Source of the DNA: an uncultured Eubacteriales bacterium
GTDB taxonomy: Bacteria > Bacillota > Clostridia > Christensenellales > CAG-917
Assembly: GCA_900551145.1 (NCBI GenBank)
Contig: URUQ01000003.1
Coordinates: 1 to 32,152, forward strand
Direction: 5' to 3'
Length of the DNA stretch: 32,152 nt
Shown here: positions 1 to 8,700 of the stretch, piece by piece
Numbering within the stretch: position 1 is the stretch's first letter
Layout of the letters: each line of letters opens with the position of its first letter
Notes under the pieces: generated by a model
Databases searched by the model: none
What the model was told of the DNA's origin: nothing
Seen by the model: the letters and a program-made list of their open reading frames with translations, nothing else
Made by a program: the position numbers and the translations under genes

Positions 1-25
1 TGTACTAATCGTCAAGCTTGGCGCT
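1..25 (+). rRNA. 3' tip of 23S rRNA (partial)
   Basis: The first bases (TGTACTAATCGTCAAGCTTG) resemble the conserved 3' end of bacterial 23S rRNA, which runs roughly GGTACTAAT...GGCTT. Only the tail is present. A contig starting in a multicopy rRNA gene is a common assembly break. No 5S rRNA is recognisable in the following 165 bases. The match is short and from memory, so the call is tentative. Confidence 0.5.
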
Positions 26-120
26 CGATACGGTCGGCGCCTTGCGCCTCCAACTTCGAATAAGCACATACCGTTAATAAGTGCGCCTTGAATGAGTAAT
101 TGCGCAAAAAACAAAATATA

Positions 121-165
121 ACGGCACTTTATTTGCGCAAAACAAGCAAATAAAGTGCTGTTTTT
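121..165. terminator. Bidirectional intrinsic terminator
   Basis: A perfect 13-bp stem (124-136 paired with 146-158) with a 9-nt loop is followed by GTTTTTGTT on the plus strand. It is preceded by an A-rich tract (105-120), which serves as the U-tract on the minus strand. It can therefore end both the rRNA transcript coming from the left and the ribU transcript coming from the right. Confidence 0.85.
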
Positions 166-191
166 GTTATATAAAAATCTTTTTATTCTTG

Positions 192-857
192 TTAGTCTTG
201 CTTATCGCAAGGTTCGTCATCGTCCAAAACTATTATTTCGTCTTGAGTTTTTACCTCGTCGTTTTGCTGTCGAGGTTTGGTTTCTTTGAAAGAACGAAGC
301 AAAGACATATACGTTTTCGGACGCATTTTTTCAAGGCGTGCGGCGTATAGCGCAAGGCTTGCAAGCAAAGTGGAAACGACCGCTTGTAGAACGTTTTTGG
401 GCAAGGAGGTGAGTGCGGATTCTATCGTGCCGTACATAAACGCTTTGCAGATGAAATATCCGCACGCCATAAACAACGAGCAACCGAGGCAAGTGAGCAC
501 GGCAAACACGACTTTGAGAGCAAAACGTTTTTTGTCGGGCGTCTCGACATTGTCGTACCACTTGTAGATTGCTTGGAAGATAAGACCCGCGACTAGACCT
601 TCAATGGCTTTTATAACTAGGGTATAAAGCATAGTGGCAGGGTAGGTGGTGAGGTCCGCCAAGAACGAGCCGAGTCCGCCCGCAATCATTGCGCTCAAAG
701 GATTGAAGAGCGCACCGCAAATGAGAATTGCGCTGTCACCGATGTTGAAGTTGAATGCCGGGAAGGGTATGCCGATAAGCGTGCATACGTAAACGATTGC
801 TGTCATCATACCCGTGTAGGCGATGAATTTGATGGTGAAAATACTTTGTTTTTTCAT
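192..857 (-). CDS. ribU: ECF transporter S component, predicted riboflavin-specific (RibU-like)
   Basis: This 221-residue, very hydrophobic protein has about six membrane segments (roughly residues 10-30, 38-58, 55-75, 80-100, 115-140 and 155-175). It has the NIGDSAILICGALFNP...GGLGSFLADL pattern of ECF-type S components. Such proteins bind a vitamin and use a shared EcfA/A'/T energising module, which is not encoded here. Specificity is inferred from the FMN riboswitch directly upstream, which points to riboflavin uptake. A hydrophilic, acidic C-terminal tail of about 45 residues (ends DDDEPCDKQD) makes it a little longer than the usual ~190 residues. The ATG at 857 is preceded by GGAGA, seven bases upstream, lying inside the 3' arm of the riboswitch terminator. 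It is a single-gene transcript. Substrate other than riboflavin is possible but unlikely given the riboswitch. Confidence 0.85.
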   Translation of the reverse strand: MKKQSIFTIKFIAYTGMMTAIVYVCTLIGIPFPAFNFNIGDSAILICGALFNPLSAMIAGGLGSFLADLTTYPATMLYTLVIKAIEGLVAGLIFQAIYKWYDNVETPDKKRFALKVVFAVLTCLGCSLFMACGYFICKAFMYGTIESALTSLPKNVLQAVVSTLLASLALYAARLEKMRPKTYMSLLRSFKETKPRQQNDEVKTQDEIIVLDDDEPCDKQD

Positions 858-883
858 AAAAAAATCTCCGTTTTTGGCGGAGA
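858..883 (-). terminator. Riboswitch expression platform: terminator that also buries the Shine-Dalgarno
   Basis: On the minus strand TCTCCG-CCAAAAA-CGGAGA is followed by seven T residues that run straight into the ATG. The 3' arm contains GGAGA, the only ribosome binding site for ribU. When the hairpin forms it can stop transcription and also hide the site from ribosomes. This is expected to be the FMN-bound OFF state. Confidence 0.8.
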
Positions 884-904
884 AGGATAAGTAGACGCAA
901 TGCG

Positions 905-1035
905 CCTTAAAACTACTCCTTCCCAGTCTGACTTTACAGGCGGTTGCGGAATCTCACCGCATCGGCTGTTGGGGCTGTTGGACTTGTCCGTTCAAGACGG
1001 CATTACCACCGGTTGGGATATACCCACCCAAAGAA
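905..1035 (-). promoter_or_regulatory. FMN riboswitch (RFN element)
   Basis: On the minus strand the leader shows the conserved RFN landmarks in order: TGGGTATATCCCAACCGGTGGTAA, split here as GGGTATATCCC and ACCGGTGGTAA, then AAGTCC, then GCGGTGAGATTCCGCAACCG, and finally GTAAAGTC and GACTGGGAAGGAGTAG. These match the known pattern (GGTGAAATTCC, CGGTAAAGTC, GGATGGGAGA). The element lies between a good promoter and a terminator/SD hairpin, as in other FMN-controlled ribU genes. FMN binding should switch the gene off. Confidence 0.88.
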
Positions 1036-1048
1036 TAATTACAAGCAT

Positions 1049-1077
1049 ATTGTAGCGCGGTGCTGGCAACGTGTCAA
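1049..1077 (-). promoter_or_regulatory. Sigma-A promoter for ribU
   Basis: On the minus strand TTGACA (1077-1072), a 17-base spacer and TACAAT (1054-1049) lie just upstream of the FMN aptamer. The -35 box is a perfect consensus and the -10 differs at one base. Confidence 0.85.
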
Positions 1078-1151
1078 TGACGAAATACCGAAAAATAATA
1101 GACAAAACGGCGAAAGTGTATGCTTGCGATGGTTTTTGCCTAACGGCAAGA

Positions 1152-1178
1152 TTGCGCCGAATGCTAAACACGTGTCAC
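1152..1178 (+). repeat. 27-nt dispersed repeat, copy 1
   Basis: The 27 bases beginning TTGCGCCGAATGCTAAACAC are identical, on the same strand, to 14179-14205 inside the V-ATPase operon. Here they abut the end of the inverted-repeat element that starts at about 1175. A small hairpin TTGCC-TAAC-GGCAA (1136-1149) lies just before it. Confidence 0.85.
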
Positions 1179-1400
1179 GTTGCTCAAACGGCATCGCGGT
1201 GATTACAACAAATATATTTGTTGTCATAAACCGCATTTGTTTTCGCAACTACTACCGCACAACCGATATACGCTATCAGTTTAAGCAAGGACAAAAACTC
1301 CTATCACAGTTTCGCTATATCGCTTGTTTGGTGGTGCGGCTGACGCCTAGATTGCCACGCTTACGCTCGCAATGACAATTAGAGTGGGACACCCACACTC
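1175..1400 (-). repeat. Dispersed ~200-230 bp element, copy A (inverted relative to copy B)
   Basis: The reverse complement of this stretch aligns along most of its length with 2399-2633. Shared blocks include ACTGATAGCG, ATCGGTTG, ACAAATGCGGT and GATGCCGTTTGAG versus AATGCCGTTTGAG. One end carries GTCATTGCGAGCG-like sequence and the palindrome GTGGGACACCCAC (1384-1396). Near the other end is a 20-bp perfect palindrome (1205-1224) enclosed by GCGGT...ACCGC (1196-1234), and copy B keeps this hairpin. No ORF in it is credible. It is an imperfect, non-coding, MITE-like or REP-like repeat. The family name is unknown to me. Confidence 0.75.
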
Positions 1401-1434
1401 GAATGGAATACGCCATAACTTGCACAATACACGA

Positions 1435-1459
1435 ATATCACTGCGTAAGGAAATACGCA
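1435..1459 (+). repeat. Solitary hairpin unit with ATATCAC linker
   Basis: ATATCAC (1435-1441) is followed by a stem-loop TGCGTA-AGGAAA-TACGCA (1442-1459). It has the same linker and six-base stem design as the array at 14435-14563, but a longer loop. It looks like a single degenerate unit. Apart from this and the promoter at 1534, the stretch 1401-1619 shows no gene. Confidence 0.5.
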
Positions 1460-1533
1460 AGTGCTCGCAATTGTGTTTGTTCTGCGGAATATATACCATA
1501 AATTGTATTTCGACAAAATTTTTATTTTTACAC

Positions 1534-1562
1534 TTGAAAACGGCAATCTTTCGTTGTACTAT
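1534..1562 (+). promoter_or_regulatory. Sigma-A promoter for the DUF4364 gene
   Basis: TTGAAA (1534-1539), a 17-base spacer and TACTAT (1557-1562) lie 57 bases before the chosen ATG. Confidence 0.6.
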
Positions 1563-1619
1563 TGATAAACGCAACCGCATTGCTTTTATTTGACGACAAT
1601 CCTTGTCGCAAGAGGGAAT

Positions 1620-2165
1620 ATGGAATACTTTCAAGACAGTTTCGGCTCGAATCAACCGCTTGATAGCAAGGTGCAAAAACTTGTTATTCTTTTCGTATTC
1701 GACAAAATGGCAATTCCTCTTGCCGAGTCCACACTCTTGGATATCTGCTCATCCGACAACAATTGGCTTTCGTATATGGAGTGCAAGCAATATCTTGCCG
1801 AGCTTCTCGACGCCAATCTTGTCTATCGCGTGCCAAAGAGCGAGATGCTCAACATCACCCAAGACGGCGTAAGTTGCTTGTCGTTGTTCTTCACTCGTAT
1901 TCCGTCTTCTATCCGTGACGAAATCGTGCAATACGCTCGTGAAAATCGTATGCGGTTCAAAAAACGCCAATCGTATTTTTGCGATTATTCCAAAAATGCC
2001 GACGGCACTTACACGGTGATTATGCGCATCAACAACGATATCACCACTCTTATGGAACTTAAACTTGTGGTTGCCAATCGTCAACTTGCCAAATATCTCT
2101 ACAAGAGTTGGGTTGACAAGGCTTCAACGACGTATTCTATTATTTACGATAATTTACTCGATTAA
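1620..2165 (+). CDS. DUF4364 family protein
   Basis: This soluble 181-residue protein begins MEYFQDSFGSNQPLDSKVQKLVILFVFDKM. That is the typical opening of DUF4364 (PF14277), a family found widely in Clostridia with a winged-helix-like N-terminal half. The pattern PLAESTLLDICSSDNNWLSYMECKQYLAELLDANLVYR (residues ~32-70) looks like a wHTH with the recognition helix around YMECKQYLAELL, so a DNA-binding or regulatory role is plausible but not demonstrated. The C-terminal half is a predicted alpha/beta domain with no catalytic motif that I recognise. The ATG at 1620 follows AGAGGG at only three bases; an in-frame TTG at 1591 would add ten residues but lacks a ribosome binding site. The gene stands alone between its promoter and a terminator, and is bracketed by inverted copies of a dispersed repeat. 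Confidence 0.82.
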   Translation: MEYFQDSFGSNQPLDSKVQKLVILFVFDKMAIPLAESTLLDICSSDNNWLSYMECKQYLAELLDANLVYRVPKSEMLNITQDGVSCLSLFFTRIPSSIRDEIVQYARENRMRFKKRQSYFCDYSKNADGTYTVIMRINNDITTLMELKLVVANRQLAKYLYKSWVDKASTTYSIIYDNLLD

Positions 2166-2182
2166 TCGACAAACCCAAAACC

Positions 2183-2207
2183 AAAACGCGCCTCGGCGCG
2201 TTTTTTA
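2183..2207 (+). terminator. Intrinsic terminator of the DUF4364 gene
   Basis: The stem AACGCGCC (2185-2192) pairs with GGCGCGTT (2195-2202) across a two-base turn. A run of T residues follows, 18 bases after the stop codon. Confidence 0.85.
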
Positions 2208-2272
2208 TTTGCGGAATATTTCGTATATCGATACGCTGGATTGCCACGGTCGCTCCGCTCCCACAGTGATTG

Positions 2273-2370
2273 TGCGCTTATAGCGCAAGCCTATGGCTTA
2301 TATTTGCATAACTGCAAATTCAATCACTTCAAAAATATCATCGTTCGGAAACCCTTGCAAGCAAGTTTCC
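2273..2370 (+). repeat. Chain of four small hairpins
   Basis: Four stem-loops follow one another: TGCGCT-TAT-AGCGCA (2273-2287), AAGCC-TAT-GGCTT (2287-2299), ATTTGCA-TAAC-TGCAAAT (2302-2319) and GGAAAC...GTTTCC with an inner TTGC-AA-GCAA (2347-2370). An ATATCAT linker (2335-2341) lies between the third and fourth. In the plus orientation, flanking bases resemble copy A (TTGCCACG at 2241-2248 and GCAATGAC...GTGGGACACCCACAC at 2387-2415), as if the chain had been inserted between parts seen contiguous near 1353-1398. No gene is seen in 2208-2640. Confidence 0.65.
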
Positions 2371-2398
2371 TCACTCGACATTGACGCAATGACGAGAT

Positions 2399-2633
2399 GG
2401 GTGGGACACCCACACCCGAATTCAGTATCTCCTTATGTCATTTCGAGCGTGGCGCGGGAATCAAGGCGCAAGCCGCACCCACCAAGCAATCGATACAGCG
2501 AAATTGTGGCAAGATTTTTATCCTTGCACGAACTGATAGCGTGTATCGGTTGCGCGGTAGAAATTTCGAGAACAAATGCGGTGATCGGCAACAAATATTG
2601 TTTGTTGTCGTGACCGCAATGCCGTTTGAGAAA
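2399..2633 (+). repeat. Dispersed ~200-230 bp element, copy B
   Basis: This is homologous to the reverse complement of 1175-1400. It begins with the palindrome GTGGGACACCCAC (2401-2413), runs through TGTCATTTCGAGCG (2436-2449), and ends with the conserved hairpin GCGGT...CAACAAA-TATTG-TTTGTTG...ACCGC (2578-2617) and GCCGTTTGAG. The centre of the hairpin differs from copy A while both arms still pair. The open reading frame running through it is an upstream extension of the giant gene and is probably not translated. Confidence 0.75.
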
Positions 2634-2639
2634 TATATA

Positions 2640-2668
2640 TTGACATTTTTGTTTATGTCGTGTAATAT
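2640..2668 (+). promoter_or_regulatory. Sigma-A promoter for the giant surface-protein gene
   Basis: TTGACA (2640-2645), a 17-base spacer and TAATAT (2663-2668) lie 73 bases before the ATG and directly after repeat copy B. The position rules out a translation start inside the repeat. Confidence 0.8.
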
Positions 2669-2741
2669 TGTAATGTATAAAAATCTGCGTATGTGCGCGA
2701 GCGCGTATATACGCATAACACCAAAACCCGAGGTGGAAATT

Positions 2742-5700
2742 ATGATGAGAAACAAAAAAGAGTTGAAAGGTTTTCTTCTCACGGCAACCAGACTGATTGT
2801 GCTGGCTTTGGTCTTTGTCACGGCGTTTACGGTTGCATTGACTTCCGATTTCGTCGGCTCAATCGGCGCGGACAACGTGGCAAACGTGGCTGACGCAACG
2901 ACCACGGATAAGGGTGGTTCGACACCTGCAAAGATTTCGGGATTTAATGCGGCGGCCTTCAACTTCCCCGATGGAAATACCAACAAAAAGAGTTGGTCGG
3001 CGCAAGTATCTCTTTCGAGCCTATCGATTACGTCTGAAAACGTCAGCGTTTATAAGCCGGAAGATACCGGTGTTGACGTGAACATCACAACATCAAACAA
3101 TAATCAGTATTATGTCCAGGCCGACGGCCGTGCAACGAAATACATACAAGTTACGTCAAGAATAAACTTGGACTTGGGTGATTTCGTAAACACCGCAATT
3201 CAAGTGGGATACGACGTTAAAGTCACGATTGACGCATCGGTATCTTTCGAGGGCGGAAGCGATAGGCAAAGCGGCGCGCTTGCCCTTGCTATTCTCGGAA
3301 AGGCAAGCAGTAGTGAGCCTCGTGACGCATATGCGAGCACCGTCACGCTTACGAGAACCAAACCGTATCTTGCGTTTGAAACATATTCTACCGCACAAAA
3401 CCAAACCATATTTACCGACCCTATCAAACAGACAGTTGTGTTCAACTCGGTTAAAGTCGAAATTTCAGTTAACGACAATATGGTTGACGGCGGTGCGCCC
3501 GTCACAAGTTCAAAATACGTTGGCTTGCAAAACGATTACGTAAAGGGTACGAGCGGTTCGGGTTATGCTCCGTACGTTACGGATACGAATACGGCGTCCA
3601 ATTTCTCCGTATACTTCGATTCAATCAAAAAATTCCTCAAAACGGATAAAGTTGCCAACGGAACGGGTACTTTGGCATCTTATACAAACAAAGCGATAGA
3701 CAAATTTAACGGCAAAGACTATTACAAATTTGCTCAGACGGAATACGTCGATATGTTCAACCGCACGGATAAGACATTTGACGAATTGATTAACGATTAT
3801 TTTATCGACCCCGACGCATTTGACAAGACATTGTTGTCAAAAGTCGGCGCAGGAGACAAGACGTTGTCCGTGAGCGGAAGCAATATCAGTTGGAATAATG
3901 CATCCAACGACCATTATATCAACGCAAGCGGTATCAAGTCCGTACAAGTGGGCGATACCGTATTCGATATTTACGATTCAAGCGGAAATTCATACGGCTC
4001 TCAAACGAAAGAAATTACGGTCTCCGACACGGACGGCAACGCCGTCTCCGCAGGTTACGCAACCGTAACTCGTACCAATCGCGCAAGAGTGGTCGTTTCT
4101 ATCTATTTTACAACCAACGCAACCGTACAAACGGTGGTGACCGATTTCAGCGGTTTGAGCACGACGACGCGTCTCGAAGTTGCGGGTATCGACACGAGCC
4201 TCAACGACAACGGCACGCCTATCTCCGACAACGAATATATGAAAGCGGACGCTTCCTCGATTGCTTGGCTTTATTCCAATATTTTGGAAGTCGGTTCGGA
4301 ATTTGAAATTCCCGAAGATACGAGTGCGGCAAGCTATTCTCCGCGTGTGTGGTTCTTCACGGCTCAAAGAGCGGACGAACTTGCGGGGCTCGGCAGTGCC
4401 CACGTGTTTGCGTCCATTGCGGAATTGCTCGCTTCGGGACTTAAACCAATAGGTGTAGGCGAGGGCTTTACCTTCGATTATAACTTTGCGGACGGCAAGG
4501 CAAAGAGCTACGGCTCGGCAAACTACGATGCTATCGGCACTCTCGGAACGGACGGCAAGGTTACGAGCGAGAGCGGAGCAAAGGGACACGGATATTATCT
4601 CTTCACGTTCTATACGATTGACCTTGCGGGCAATATGAGCGCGACGACGTCTTCGTACTACGTGAAAGCGGACTTCGATACGCCCAATTACAACGTTGAC
4701 TTGTCATATATTCTCAAAGCGGACGGAACTAATCAAACTATCTCCGCTTCTCAAAACGGAACGTGGGCAAAAGGCGTTACGACGCTCGATATTGTGCTCG
4801 GCGCGCTCGGTTTCTCGGGCAATACGCTCGTTTTTGAGGACTTGATGTCCTATCACGTATTCAAATTTGAAAACGCAATCGTGGACGGCGTGTATACGAG
4901 CAGACTTGCTTCTTACTATAATTCGCTTACCTCGACGGGTGCGACGGCGGTTGAAAACAACGAGACTACAATCACTCTCTCGGGTGAGGGAGGAAATCAT
5001 ACCGTGACCGTCAAGTATATCTTCGAGGCAAGCACCAATAGCGGAATTTTGCGCTTTGTCATCAATGCGGACAGTATCGAGTGGACGACGGCGTTTACGC
5101 TCTACACGGGCGGATTTGCAACCATTGACGACATGGACTTCCACCAAGGCCACAGCTATGTCGATTCGACGTGGGTTGGCGGCGTGAAGGTGCTTATAGA
5201 TACAGACAACCCGATTGCTCCGGAATTCGTGTCGGGTGACGATACGCCGTTTAGCAAAAACTTTGACAGTTACGAGGCGTTGCCCTCTTATAGCGACAGA
5301 CAATGGTACACGGGTGCTTACGACAAATACTCCGCAAGCATCGACTTTACCGACGTGTTCCTTTCAAGCGAATACGGCAAGGACGTCAGAGTGTATTACG
5401 GCATCAAAGTGGTGCAGAATCTTGCACAGCTCGTTGCACTCGGAGAAAAGAGTATCGAGGGCGTTTACGGCACGATAACCGACAATAGCGCGGGATATTT
5501 CGACAGATTGCAATACTTAACCGGCGACAATATGGCAGAAGGCGGTACGGTGCTCGAAAACGGCGCGTTGAGTATCGTCCCCGGCGGCGGTGCGGGTATG
5601 CGCGTTATCTACGTGTGGGCAGTCGACCAAGCAGGGAACGTGTCCGACCTCAAAACCTACTATATACTTGCGGATAACACAACTTATACGCTTTCCGCAA

Positions 5701-8700
5701 AACTCGGCAAGAACTCCGTTGCGGACGCTTCGGCAAGCATAGTTTCCGTCGATGCGGAAGGCAATGCTTTGACCAAATTCACGAGAGGTGAAGTGGCAAC
5801 GCTAAATACCGTTCTCGGTGAAGATTTCGTGCCGTTTGCACTCACTCTTACCGTCAACGGCAATGCAAGCAAAGTGCTTTACAACTATATGCCGTCTCGC
5901 GATTGGACGATTTCGGACGCGGATAACGAAGACTATATAAATTATGCACAAAACGATTCGATAAAACTTGCAATCGACGACAAGGACAATCTCGGTATGC
6001 TTGACAATACAAAGACGCTCAACGTCGAGTTTGCGTACAGAAAAGTGGTGGATTATACCGTCACCAATTCTACGGTTGCATACAATTCTCGTCCGATTTC
6101 CGTCGAGATGACGTTTACGGACGCAGTGTCGGCGTCGAGCTTCAGTTATCGTTACTTTGACGAGAACGGCGTGGAACTTGCACAGGCTCCGACCAACCCC
6201 GGCAACTACTTCGTAGAGATTTTTATCGACAAAAACAACGCAAATTACGTCACGGCGGACTTCAATATGAACGGAGAGGGCGATCAACTCTTCAATAAAA
6301 TTGCGGTCACCGTTACCAAAGGCAGAATTGTCATCAGCGCGGTCGAAACCAGCGCGCCTTACGGCACTGATCTTGCGGATATCCTCAAATACACCGTTTC
6401 GGGCATCGCTCTCGAAGATATGGCAAAGGAGGGTGTAACCGAGGCTATGCTCGCGCTTGCTCTCGACGTGGCAAACTACGATCCCAAGGGCTTCTATTCG
6501 GTTGGTTTCTACAACGTCGTACTTAAAGACGATACGATTCTCAACGGCGTGGCAAACTACGATATCGCGTTTATGACGGCTCAACACCGCGTAACGCAAC
6601 GCAATATCGACGTTTATACGCAAGCCGCAACCAAAGTGTACGGCGACGCCGATCCCAAATTCTACTTCGGCGTAAAAGAAAGCGATCTCGCGTTCAACAC
6701 CTCAAAAACTGCGCAAGATATTCTTGCGGAAATCTTCGACGCAACGACTTATACCGCTGCGGGCAACAAAAACGGATTCTACCTCTACGAGGCGGGCGAC
6801 CGTATCACTCGTGATAAGGGTGAACTTGTATGGAACTACTCTTTCAATACGGACAAAAGCTTGTTTGACGTCGGAAGCAATTACAGAATAACACTTCAGA
6901 CGCAAGAGGGCTTCACCATCACTCAAAGACCAGTGAAAATTGACGTAAGCGGTCAATTCGCAGTGGTCAAGAGCGGTGTTACGCCGTCTTCAGAAGGTAT
7001 TGTGCCGAGCTACGCGCTCGACGCAAAAGATGCGTTCCTTGTAGACCTTATCGCAGAATTGTTGGAAGGCAAACTTTCGCTTGCCGAAAACGGCACGGTA
7101 TTGGACGAGAGCGACTATAATACGGACAAATATCAAGGCGCAACGGGCTTTAAAATTTTGCTTGCAAGTATCAACGATAGCAATATCGCAATATCGCTCA
7201 AATCGCAAGAACAATACGTGATTTATATCGCAAAAGCGGGCACGGTCATCGTCAAAGCAATTAAGGAATTCACCTACGTTTACGGCGAAACAGTGCCTAA
7301 TACTAATACCTACGACGCAAAAGACTTCACTTACGAGTGCGACGACGAAAGCGTTGTGTTCGACCGTATCGACTGGATTATGGACTTGTCTTACACAGGA
7401 GCGTATATTCCGGTTGGTAGATACGTTGCGACGTTCTCCAACGTAAAACTTTACAAGGACGGCGTGGAAATCCAAGACGCAAACGTCAACGTCGAGCCCG
7501 CAATCGTCAATATCACGCCCGCAACGGTGCAAATCAGACCCACGGCAACGGCTTTTGACAAAGTGTACGGCGACGCGGACTCCGCATACGGCATCGGATA
7601 CGAAATAGTCAAAGTAAACGGCGTAGCGTTCGGAAAATCCGACAATTACGCAGGTATCAATTATAACGATTTGCTCGCGAGCGTAAGCGGTTCTTTCGCA
7701 AGAGCAAAATACAACAAGAACGGCGAATTTACCGCATACGGCACTCGTTACGATGGCGTTTTGACGAACGATAACTATTATTACGGTTACGTAGTCAGCA
7801 AAGCGTTTGCAATCGACAACGACAACTTTGTCGCAAATGCGGCGGTCGACGGTGAGTATAAGGACGCACGCTTTACGATTTCTCCGAAGGCAATCGTAAT
7901 TCACACCGCAAACCTCGTCGGCTTGAGCAAATCCTTCAATGGTAATAACGTCGTCGACTACGATGCGGCGGGCGTAACCATGTACGATCTCACTTCTCAA
8001 CTCGCGCTTGCAACGGACAAGGTCAAACTCGTTGCAAACGATATGAGATACACCGAAATCGGTGACGGCAAGAGCGACGTCGCTTCGCATATCGTGTTCG
8101 GCGGATTTGCACTCACGGGTGAACAAAGCGCAAACTACTCGCTTGCTAATATAGTCAACGACGGTCATACAAGCGTTAAAGTGATCGGCAACAAGGACGG
8201 CGAAAACTTCGTCATCGACGGCACGACGGTTGAAATCGTGTATATCGACAACTCCTATACCGACGGTGCAAAGAACGATAATATCTACATTATGTTCAAA
8301 CGCGTGGGTATCGCCAAGAAAGACGTGTCTATCGTCAAAGAGTATGACAACACCAACGTGCTTTATGCCGACAACGTTATCATCGCAATGAGCGAGACGG
8401 AATACGCAAGCACGGCAATGCTTCGCGGGGCGGATAAGACGTTGATCGTGGAAGAGAGCGGTGTGTTCTCGGGCGTAAATGCGGGTGAGGGATACCTTAT
8501 TTCAAGAGTCAAACTGGTGTTTACGTTTGCAAACGGTGATCTTAACGCGAGTAGCGTATACGACTACAAGGACAACGACGTCGATATCAGAGTGGTGGGC
8601 AACACCATCGAACTTACCGTGCGCAACGTCAAAGCGACTATTGCCAAGAAGGTACTCAACGCGTCGAGCTTTGCAACCGTCGCACCCGTCAATCGCGACT

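Noticed and set aside
26..120. 5S rRNA after the 23S end
   Set aside because: No 5S conserved blocks are visible before the terminator at 121.
944..1375. A 143-residue plus-strand ORF
   Set aside because: It overlaps the FMN riboswitch, the ribU promoter and repeat copy A, and has no family resemblance.
2397..2741. A longer N-terminus for the giant protein
   Set aside because: The extension passes through repeat copy B and the promoter at 2640-2668. The SD and signal peptide fit the start at 2742.
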